Positions 55,819-64,000 of a stretch of DNA of 64,000 bases are shown here, piece after piece. Where the stretch lies: NCBI RefSeq assembly GCF_012273895.1, contig NC_052119.1, forward strand, positions 9,622,146-9,686,145. Direction: 5' to 3'. The notes below the pieces were generated by a model. That model saw only the letters and a program-made list of their open reading frames with translations, had not been told where the DNA came from and made no database searches. The DNA comes from Zerene cesonia (lineage: Eukaryota > Arthropoda > Insecta > Lepidoptera > Pieridae). Position numbers and translations under genes: made by a program. Numbering within the stretch: the first letter of the stretch is position 1; the number at the start of each line of letters is the position of its first letter.

Positions 55819-58800
55819 ATGTATACGGGTGCGCGGCGCGGAAGGCTCGTGCTGGCCGTCCTTCTGCTGTCTGCTGCTGTCGGTGAGCACCGCTTGTCCA
55901 ATACAACGTTGAATGTATAGAGAACGCTATTTCTGCTGTTTACCTATAATTTAACTTAATGACATATATGTTAAATACACTTCATAATCGGTTTTTGTTC
56001 AGGGTATGGCGAGCGAGAGCAGCATGATGACGATGCAAGTAGTGAGAGTGACGAGGAAAGCGACTCAGTTCCATACATGGTAAACATCGCTAGCTCAAAT
56101 GTTAAATCAAAATAATATCGGGCGAGCACTAATATTTATTATCTGAACGGAAAAAATTGTAAACCGACTTCAAAAAGATGAAGCTTATCAATTCGATCCT
56201 TAGTTTTTTGGCTTTGTTACCGTTGAGATTTCTGATGGGATGGGATAAACCCAGATGTAGGGCTACGTTACTAGTGTTGTAGGGTTGTTATTTGTTAAAA
56301 TAAAAGAATTAAAGAAATAACACTAGCTAATTTATTGTTAAACTGTTACTGTTATATTATGTTAAAGAATTGTAATTATGTGATGCTCTATGTTATTGTT
56401 TCATGTTATGTGGGCTACCATCTTTTTGGGTTGAACACATGGTATTGATGACTAAAGAGTTCGGTACTACTATTTCAAAGTTGGTGCCTTCCGTGCGGTC
56501 TCATTTAAATTTCTATTCCTAGTTCTGATAATTTAAAGGCGGTCAAGTTTCTTGATCTCTACAATAAGTACAGCAATAGCCTTTATTATGAGAATGAATC
56601 GTTTCGTAAGGTAATAATAGAGCACGCGGACGGGTGGCGGTGTGCGGGCTCGCTGGTGTCGCAGCGCACGGCGCTGTCGACGGCGCGGTGCGCGCGGCCG
56701 CGCCTGCCCGCGGGCGACCTGTGGGCGCTGGCCGCGGCGCTGCTGGCCGCCCGCCGCGCGCCCGTGGCCAGCGCGTCGCGCCGCGTGGTGCGCGTGGCGC
56801 TGGCCGGGGACGGCCGCGACCCCGACGATCCTGCGCTCGACCTGGCCGTGCTTGAGCTCGAGGAGCCGTTTGGAAGGGGGGTCGCTTCTCGCCCAATATT
56901 CATGGCTACCGACGCGAAAGAATGTCGGACGGGCTCTATGTGCAATTTCGCTCGTCTGCTGCCCGGCTCTGACGACGCCACCGACGTTCGAAGTTTGCGA
57001 TTGCGCGTAGTCGATCTTCAATTGGCTCCGGACGACAGCTGCTCTGCAGATTTACCGCATTGGGCGGCTTCACGCAGTCGGATGTTTTGTCTGAGCGGTG
57101 ACACACTTTGTGAGGTAATTAGTAATTAGTTTTTTTTTAATGTTACAGTCAGCAATAGAGCTGGTGGGTCGCCTAAAGCTACCACCGCCCATAAACATTT
57201 GGAGGTGCGTAAGTTCACAAGGTGTTAAGGTCAGGAGGTGGTACTTCGTAGTAATTCGTGTCGAAGCGTGCTCGACTCCCACATTCAAAAGTACGTATTA
57301 TTTCTACATAACAATAACGTCTCTTTGTTCGAAACGGACCCGTATCTTATGAATAATAAAGCGTATTTATTTAATCGAGCAACTATCAAGACTCGTTTTG
57401 GTAGTAACAATATGCTTAAAAACTAGGTAGCGTGATTAGCCCACAGACTACACATGTAAAACGATGTAGAATAAGCACGAAATAGAGTTAATTTAATTTT
57501 TTTTGGACAACGTGCAAATCTGCGAGCTATCATATTTGCTCTAACCGACAGTGCCGACTTTGCTCTCTATCAATATCTTGATCGTCTCTGAGGCTAGGTG
57601 TCAGGATGTGTCGCAAATATTTAAATTTAAAAACCTTCTTTAATTTAACTCCGTTTAACATGAGGGGAGGTTTGTTTTAGTACATCGAAGTTCACCCGCC
57701 TCAAAGACCATGAATTCGCTTTTGGCGGTATTGTAAACCAACCCATGGCCATCTACATATTTGATGCGCAGCGCGACCTAGGAGGAGGCGTGGTGTGCGC
57801 GGGCATGCTGTGCGGCGTGGTGAGCGCGACGGGCGGCGCGGCACGCGCGGGCGCGGGCGCGGGCGCGGGCTGCGGGCACGTGCACGCCGCGCACTCGGTC
57901 GCGCGCTGGCGCCGCTTCCTTCACTGCGCGCATAATCTGCGCCTTTGTGGCCGGTATTCTGTTTTGTTCCAAACTCATTGCGTCCGCGCTGTAATTTCTC
58001 ATTAGAGAAAACCGTACAAGTTGGACGGTGTTTTACAGATGACGTTGGATTCATTATTATTCATTAATTCTAATACAATTAAATACCGATAGGGGCGATT
58101 GTGCATCGCTTTGCACTGAACTACAACTCGGCGGCCAGTCCGAGCTGCCCTCGCCGCCTGTCATCATCCGCGTCACCGAACGCAACTTGCCGACCGCATC
58201 GACTGAGCGTGAGCACGAACTGACCGGTATCCCGCAGTTATTTATATTTTAAAAATTTCATGCAGTAATATTTTTTATTGTATTTCATTTTATTTATTTA
58301 ATAGATACACAGCCATTTACAAACAATACATAATATAAATACACAAATATACCTTTAGTTCAAAACTTTAACTTAATTTAGTAAGTTTATACTAACATAT
58401 GTTTATAATAAAAAAAAATCCCTATTTAACGTTATCCCATCACGCCGCCACGCGTGATCGGCTGGACCGATTTCAAAAAAATTATTTCACCATTAAAAAG
58501 CTGCAATTACACTGAGTGACATAGGCTAAATATGTACCACGGGTGAAACCAGGACAAACAGCTAATATATAATATAAATACGGTTTAAAGGAATTGCACG
58601 AGCTGGTGCGGTTCAAGATATCGCAGAAGATGAAGTTGGGAGCAGTGCAGTTGTCACGCGCACCATAATGACAGAGCTGGTCCCGCTCGCAAGTGCCCCG
58701 CCGCCGCCCGCCCCTCGTCCCGCTCCCCCCGCTCCTTCCGCCCCGCGCCCCGTTCCCCCCGCTCCCTCCGCCCCGCCCGCGCGCCCGCCTGCTCCCGTAC

Positions 58801-59869
58801 GTCCCACTGCCCCCGCCCAGTCTACTCGCTATTTTCCCCCCGTACGCCCCGCCCCTCCCGCCCCGCCCGCGCAGTCGCCGCGGCCCGCTCGCCTCTCCCG
58901 TCCCACACACACCACGCGCACCGCCGAACCCGTCACTCCTGCAGTTTCCGTTGATTACATGCGACAATCTATTGACTTTGAACCCAATAGAGCTGATTTT
59001 AAAGTACGTATACTGCTTAGCTTCCACCCTAGAACATATGTTTCAAATTTTCTGAAACTTTAATTGTATATAATAAGTGTGTCCTATAACTTCATTTAAT
59101 AAATACAAGAAATTACAGTGTTCATCATAATCAGTGATATAAATAAAACAATTACAATTACAATAATATAAAACAAAAACTGTTGATGAAAGCGTATGGA
59201 AGTTTATTCTCGTTTGACTGCTATTTCATAAAAATTAAAAAAAGTTTCACTCTTACCATTCAATAATCCCATGGACCATTAAATACATGGTTACATTAAT
59301 TTTTTTTTTTTATTATTATTATAAATTGTTATATATTATTATTATTAATATTAATATTATTAATATTCATTGATAAATGAACGACAATAACAAAAACTCT
59401 TTGCACAATAGTAATTTCTACCAAAATTCATAGCTCTCGGTGATAATAACTATGACATTGCAAAGGGGCTATCCTTTAAATACGCCATTTAGTTTTCTCC
59501 TGGCGTATTGAATGGAAGGGTCCTTACTGCACGTAGAGCTCATCGCAAAGTTCACGGATGCGCTTGAAGGCGGGCGAGTACGGAGACAACGCGGCGGACT
59601 ACGGCGTGGGCGAAGACTCTCTGCCGGCGCGCGGATCCGTGATGCCGCCCTCCGCGCCCTCCGCACCGAGCGCGCCGCCCGCCGCTCCGCCCGCCGGCCT
59701 GGCAGCTCAGCTGTGGCTCGAGGCGCCAGGACACGTTTCGAGCGAACGTAAGACGAAAGTAAATGAGCATAAGAAATTGTCTTCTAATTGTGATAGCGTA
59801 CATTGTAGGAACGAATATATTTCGTTGTTGTTAACAATGGTCACAAATATAATTATTTTTGATCAATAA
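55819..59869 (+). CDS. Secreted chymotrypsin-fold serine protease homologue, catalytically degenerate, with proline-rich tail
   Basis: Seven exons, 55819-55882, 56003-56079, 56611-57114, 57772-57953, 58093-58226, 58591-59003 and 59537-59869, close in phase to 568 residues. Exon 1 encodes a signal peptide (RRGRLVLAVLLLSAAVG), exon 2 a very acidic stretch (DDDASSESDEESD). The S1 fold begins VPYMVIIEHADGWRCAGSLV. The usual AAHC is STARC, so the catalytic His is Arg. DLAVLELEEPF keeps the Asp. The usual GDSGGP is RDLGGGV, so the catalytic Ser is lost. No activation-site IVGG is seen. Such proteins are regulators or binding proteins, not enzymes. After the domain come a Cys-containing stretch, a long Pro/Ala region (58680-58900) and a last exon ending in a hydrophobic tail. 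The stop TAA lies inside an AATAAA (59865-59870). The specific role is unknown. Confidence 0.78.
57144..57297 (-). repeat. CATGCTTC...CACCAGCTC repeat family, reversed copy
   Basis: Read on the minus strand: GTGGGAGTCGAGCACGCTTC, ACACGAATTACTACGAAGTA, CACCTCC, then TTTATGGGCGGTGGTAGC and GGCGACCCACCAGCTCTA. It follows the same order as the copies at 24925-25240 and 63690-64000 but is shorter. Located in intron 3 of the protease homologue. Confidence 0.65.
58275..58400 (-). repeat. LINE tail fragment related to 47836-47960
   Basis: TTTATTTATTTAATAGATAC, CCATTTACAAACAATACATA and ACACAAATATACCTTTAG parallel TTTATTTATTACAGAAAC, CATTATTTACAAAGAGTGAT and ACACAAATAGACCTTGAG at the LINE end in NRDE2 intron 9. 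Located in intron 5 of the protease homologue. Confidence 0.5.
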
Positions 59870-59951
59870 ATAATCATAAACTCTATTACTTGTATTTTTC
59901 TTTTTTCTTCATTAATGTGATTTTCAAGTCGACTCTAGCGTGCCACTCTCG
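59870..59951. other. 3' flank of the protease homologue
   Basis: AT-rich sequence after the polyadenylation signal; no feature seen before the telomere-like array begins. Confidence 0.4.
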
Positions 59952-60015
59952 TTTTGGGTTAGGTTAGGTTTTGGGTTAGGTTAGGTTTTGGGTTAGGTTA
60001 GGTTTTGGGTTAGGT
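59952..60015 (+). repeat. Telomere-like tandem array, 17-bp unit
   Basis: The unit TTTTGGGTTAGGTTAGG repeats about 3.7 times without error and runs into the gap. It contains the insect telomere motif TTAGG twice per unit, alternating with TTTTGGG. Its full length is hidden by the gap. Confidence 0.9.
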
Positions 60016-61015
60016 NNNNNNNNNNNNNNNNNNNNNNNNNNNNNNNNNNNNNNNNNNNNNNNNNNNNNNNNNNNNNNNNNNNNNNNNNNNNNNNNNNNNN
60101 NNNNNNNNNNNNNNNNNNNNNNNNNNNNNNNNNNNNNNNNNNNNNNNNNNNNNNNNNNNNNNNNNNNNNNNNNNNNNNNNNNNNNNNNNNNNNNNNNNNN
60201 NNNNNNNNNNNNNNNNNNNNNNNNNNNNNNNNNNNNNNNNNNNNNNNNNNNNNNNNNNNNNNNNNNNNNNNNNNNNNNNNNNNNNNNNNNNNNNNNNNNN
60301 NNNNNNNNNNNNNNNNNNNNNNNNNNNNNNNNNNNNNNNNNNNNNNNNNNNNNNNNNNNNNNNNNNNNNNNNNNNNNNNNNNNNNNNNNNNNNNNNNNNN
60401 NNNNNNNNNNNNNNNNNNNNNNNNNNNNNNNNNNNNNNNNNNNNNNNNNNNNNNNNNNNNNNNNNNNNNNNNNNNNNNNNNNNNNNNNNNNNNNNNNNNN
60501 NNNNNNNNNNNNNNNNNNNNNNNNNNNNNNNNNNNNNNNNNNNNNNNNNNNNNNNNNNNNNNNNNNNNNNNNNNNNNNNNNNNNNNNNNNNNNNNNNNNN
60601 NNNNNNNNNNNNNNNNNNNNNNNNNNNNNNNNNNNNNNNNNNNNNNNNNNNNNNNNNNNNNNNNNNNNNNNNNNNNNNNNNNNNNNNNNNNNNNNNNNNN
60701 NNNNNNNNNNNNNNNNNNNNNNNNNNNNNNNNNNNNNNNNNNNNNNNNNNNNNNNNNNNNNNNNNNNNNNNNNNNNNNNNNNNNNNNNNNNNNNNNNNNN
60801 NNNNNNNNNNNNNNNNNNNNNNNNNNNNNNNNNNNNNNNNNNNNNNNNNNNNNNNNNNNNNNNNNNNNNNNNNNNNNNNNNNNNNNNNNNNNNNNNNNNN
60901 NNNNNNNNNNNNNNNNNNNNNNNNNNNNNNNNNNNNNNNNNNNNNNNNNNNNNNNNNNNNNNNNNNNNNNNNNNNNNNNNNNNNNNNNNNNNNNNNNNNN
61001 NNNNNNNNNNNNNNN
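60016..61015. other. Assembly gap (1000 N)
   Basis: A round 1000-N placeholder directly after the telomere-like array. Confidence 0.99.
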
Positions 61016-62183
61016 AAAGAAGAATACAGTCTACGACACACGCTGTGAATAAGCAAGTGAAAACTAATAAAAACAGAAAGTATCAATGGGAAAAAACAAA
61101 AGTTGGATTCATTTGAAAGGAATTCCCCAGGGCAATACATAATGTAATACTTCAAATTGTGAAATGATCCTCCCAGAAATGTATCCTAAATGACTTATTT
61201 GTGAATGAAAATTTAGCATTATAAAAATGATGAAATTATTACCTAATAATCATTGTTTCATTTTATTTTATTACATATGTATATTTTAAGTAAAAATAAA
61301 TATAATGTCTCAAAAGTAATGTATTATGGAATCTTGGCTTCCAATGAAGAGGTAGTGTGAACCAATAATATTTTATATGAAAATATAATTAAATAAAACT
61401 CATTGATGCTGATAAATATACCTATATCAACCAGAAATCTATTCATAACAGTATTAAGGAGCTTGGGTCTTTTAAATAATTCAAGGATTTTAAGAAATAC
61501 AATAAATTGAGTCGCACAATTATTTCAGTTGTTTTATTTCTGGATGAATCAATAATTTCAATTCATGTTGATGTAACATGGTTCATCACATAATGAAAAT
61601 CAATTTATTTAGTAATCTACAAAGTCTATATACTTATATGAACAAAATAGTTTCACAGTCTTGTCTTATACATTGTTGAAAAATTGTGGTATAATGAGGT
61701 GATTCAAATTTCATTTCAAAATTACTCTGATAATGGAAATGTGACAGTTATCATTTGTTTATGAAAATGGTAATAGTAAGTAAAAATCTTATGACATAGT
61801 TCTATTGTCACCGGTTCTTAATATGTGCACCTACTCAGTTTAGAATGAAATCTTTATCTATAATAAAGTGGTGATAAGTCAAGTTAAAAGCAGTTGGTTA
61901 TGTACAAATATATGTACATGTTCAGCTTATAAAAGCGTGTTAACAATTACATTCTTTACTTGATATTATTATCATGGTATTTATAGAAATTAATATATTT
62001 CATCGTATTACTTCTATTCTGTCTTTTCTAACAAAGTAATTTTTATCTTCTACATTTCTCTGAGTTAACAACGAAAAGGGTCGCAGTGTTGTTTTTTGTT
62101 TTGTTGGTGTTGAGACCTATTTGAAATTTTAAAGAATATATGTTTTACTCTCATGATATATAATGACATGACTTATATAAGTG
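61016..62183. other. AT-rich sequence, no gene seen
   Basis: No reading frame with splice support, no recognisable repeat and no RNA gene were found on either strand. Confidence 0.5.
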
Positions 62184-62250
62184 CAGTGGTGGTTCAGTGG
62201 TGGTTTTATTGGACTAAAGGGACTTAAATCGACAAGTCGATATAGAGGAC
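62184..62250 (+). repeat. Degraded fragment of the TGATGATGA SINE
   Basis: GTGCAGTGGTGGTTCAGTGG and CGACAAGTCGATATAGAGGA parallel the A-box and B-box regions of the SINE at 50978-51289, but the B-box is destroyed. Confidence 0.5.
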
Positions 62251-62340
62251 GGCAAAGGATAGATTTTTACCGATTGATAAAAAATATTTCTATCAGAAAG
62301 TTACCTCTTATTTGCGTGACACAAATGCGTCCTACTAATG

Positions 62341-62440
62341 NNNNNNNNNNNNNNNNNNNNNNNNNNNNNNNNNNNNNNNNNNNNNNNNNNNNNNNNNNNN
62401 NNNNNNNNNNNNNNNNNNNNNNNNNNNNNNNNNNNNNNNN
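62341..62440. other. Assembly gap (100 N)
   Basis: A 100-N placeholder just before the large hairpin at 62490. Confidence 0.99.
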
Positions 62441-62547
62441 GTGAGGGTGTGGTAACTTCCCCGGTGCGAGCTTGACCCAATTTGTGCCGAAGCAGTGCTC
62501 GACTCCCACTCTAAAAGTGTTTTTAGAGTGGGAGTCGAGCACTGCTT
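62441..62547. repeat. Repeat end with perfect 27-bp hairpin
   Basis: The left part (GTGAGGGTGTGGTAACTTCC, CCGGTGCGAGC, TTTGTGCCGAAGCAGTGCTC) is a reversed end of the CATGCTTC repeat family. The arm at 62490-62516 is repeated as exact reverse complement at 62521-62547 around a GTGT loop. It looks like two family ends head to head. Confidence 0.85.
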
Positions 62548-63501
62548 TAAGTTTGCAGAAGTGTTGTGCATATAAAAATGAGAATGCTTGGGGGATAAGG
62601 TAAGGTTTTATGAGGGGAATACATGAAAGGAATAGGAAGGATACAGAAAAGGATATGGGCCGGTTGAGACCCTACATAGGGACATTTGGAAAATTTGTGC
62701 ATACCACATTTTAAAGGGTATGAAAGCGCTTCATATAAAATATAAAATTCATTTTTATTACTTATACTAATATTTGTTATATTAGGTGTTTCTCATTATT
62801 GTATTAACTATATTTGCCACAATCACAACAAAACAAATTATCTATACATTACTTATCAAGTTTCGTTATGTAACTCGTTTAGCTCCTCATTCAGCCAATC
62901 TACTTGCAAAATAGCTTTTTACAATTGTAATATGCAACTGTTAACTCTGACCTTTCATTCCGTCGCTCGAAGCAAAGGCATCCAATTACAATTTCGTGTT
63001 CCATTTATTGGATTTTTTCAAAATAACCAACACCTTGGAGGATATAATTTCTAGTAGATTATTCTATATATTTTAAAATTTGTTAAATTATGCTTAACGT
63101 TGATTGCATGTTCAATTTAAGCCCGTAATTTATTCATTAACACGCAGTACGATTTTAAGTATTTCAGACGTTACCTTTCGCGTATCGCAATCGTCTAAGT
63201 AATTTTTTATTGTGTTATTGGATATTTTGACGCAGGTGAGTTTGAGTGAGGGAGTCGAGCACGTTTCGGCACCGATTGAGCCAGCTCACACGGGGAAGTA
63301 CCACACCCCACAGAATATCGGCTTTAATCAGTGTTTTTTTATTTTGTTGTGCCTGCCATGTGGTACCATTAACACTTTATTGTTAATACTATATTAATAT
63401 AAATTACTTACTAACATAGCTGTACTCGTATACGTTACGAGCGGAGTCTATATAATATATCTCAGGTAGCAATATAGCTAATACAATTATAAAATGCTTA
63501 C
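62548..63501. other. AT-rich sequence, possible intron or 3' end of a minus-strand gene
   Basis: A piece of the CATGCTTC repeat family is at 63235-63330 (GGGAGTCGAGCACGTTTCGG, then GGGGAAGTACCACACC). On the minus strand at about 62913-62863 the short open stretch QVDWLNEELNELHNET before a TGA looks protein-like, but it does not join the exon at 63502-63643 in phase, so I do not call it. Confidence 0.35.
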
Positions 63502-63643
63502 CAGCACAGCTCCGAGTTCTTATTGAAGTATGCGATATGATGCGCTCGCTCAGTTATGTCCCGCACCGCAAGCTGCAGTTCGTTGACACAACTCGACCAG
63601 TCGGGCGACACCAGCGCCCAACACGTCAGCTCTTTGAGAAAAT
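63502..63643 (-). CDS. Isolated internal exon of an unidentified minus-strand gene
   Basis: A 142-base open stretch bounded on the minus strand by a good acceptor (CCATACAG|ATTTTC) and a good donor (TGCTG|GTAAGC). It encodes FLKELTCWALVSPDW, CVNELQLAVRDITERAHHI and AYFNKNSELCW, with balanced codon use and helix-like composition. It starts in phase 1 and ends in phase 2, so it must continue on both sides; upstream exons would lie beyond 64000. I do not recognise the family. Neighbouring sequence is repetitive, so the adjacent exons are unclear. Confidence 0.55.
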
Positions 63644-63689
63644 CTGTATGGAAAAGGGATTTGTTGATAGCATTGTGATTGCTGGTAAC

Positions 63690-64000
63690 AAGCATGCTCG
63701 ATGCCCACATCTAATGTTGAGCATGCTTCGACACGAATTGGGCTAGCTCGCACCGGGGATGTACCACACCCTCACACAAAACCGGCATGAAATATTAGCA
63801 TGCTACTATGTTTCGTATGGTGAGTGGAGGAGCCGGATGCTTGTTTCCTTTTCCTCACCCTTCACAGACCATTCCTTCTATCCAGTCGTCAAACCTTTTC
63901 TTATCCCTTTCCACTTACAAGCCGGTAGCGCATTCGCAGTTCATGGTGCATGCACCACCATGAACTGCCCATGCACCATGGTGAGCCCGCTATGATATAA
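63690..64000 (+). repeat. CATGCTTC...CATGCACCA repeat family, long copy
   Basis: Blocks in order: GAGCATGCTTCGACACGAAT, TCGCACCGGGGATGTACCAC, ACCGGCATGAAATATT, GTGAGTGGAGGAGCCGG, CCGGTAGCGCATTCGCAG and a palindromic ATGCACCACCATGAACTG end. This follows the copy at 24925-25240. The start is an imperfect hairpin (AAGCATGCTC near 63690 against GAGCATGCTT at 63719-63728). It runs to within a few bases of the window edge. Confidence 0.75.

Noticed and set aside
56533..57021. Minus-strand 162-codon frame
   Set aside because: Antisense of the S1-fold exon; no domain.
58482..59027. Minus-strand 181-codon Gly/Arg-rich frame
   Set aside because: Antisense of the proline-rich exon of the protease homologue, which fits its neighbours in phase.
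59952..60015. True chromosome end
   Set aside because: The array is short, mixed with TTTTGGG and followed after the gap by ordinary sequence, so it is interstitial or a satellite as assembled.
60010..61155. Minus-strand 381-codon open frame
   Set aside because: Composed of the 1000-N gap plus short AT-rich flanks.

Overview
The window looks like nuclear DNA from a moth or butterfly (Lepidoptera). Intergenic and intronic sequence is strongly AT-rich, genes carry many short exons with GT-AG introns, and the interspersed repeats are lepidopteran in type: tRNA-derived SINEs ending in TGATGATGA, Lep1/Helitron-like elements ending in CTAGT, RTE- and Jockey-like tails, and a telomere-like TTAGG motif. 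Nothing points to bacterial or viral origin. The species cannot be named from the sequence alone. Five assembly gaps (22678-22883, 31772-31781, 45353-46352, 60016-61015, 62341-62440) interrupt it.

Layout, left to right. 3904-7329 (+): 3' seven exons of an SLC22 organic cation/anion transporter. 9818-18123 (-): complete six-exon MFSD8/CLN7 lysosomal transporter, tail-to-tail with the SLC22 gene. 19608-21243 (+): three-exon COX7B-like cytochrome oxidase subunit. 21716-22397: non-autonomous hAT transposon with a perfect 8-bp target duplication. 22884-28766 (-): exocyst subunit Sec3/EXOC1, whose last codons fall in a gap and whose first exon was not found. 29557-30139 (+): prefoldin subunit 2, head-to-head with Sec3. 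31210-39045 (-): MOCS1, with a MOCS1A (MoaA-like) reading frame ending in the conserved Gly-Gly and a MOCS1B (MoaC-like) frame on the same transcript. 40747-53856 (+): fourteen-exon NRDE2, head-to-head with MOCS1. 55819-59869 (+): secreted chymotrypsin-fold protein with two of three catalytic residues replaced and a proline-rich tail. 59870-64000: repeats, two gaps and one isolated, well-bounded minus-strand exon.

Exon models were built by hand from open frame, splice dinucleotides and phase. For MFSD8, MOCS1A, NRDE2, the protease homologue, prefoldin 2 and the COX7B-like gene, every intron phase closes and the total length is a multiple of three. The genes are ordinary housekeeping or transport functions (lysosomal and plasma-membrane transport, respiration, exocytosis, chaperone, molybdenum cofactor, RNA surveillance) and do not form a joint pathway. 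The most interesting items are the MOCS1 stop codon followed immediately by tandem acceptors that restore the MOCS1B frame, a three-layer transposon nest inside NRDE2 intron 9, the pseudoprotease, and the contrast between very GC-rich exons of six genes and AT-rich exons of two neighbours. I found no evidence for a wholly new multi-gene system.
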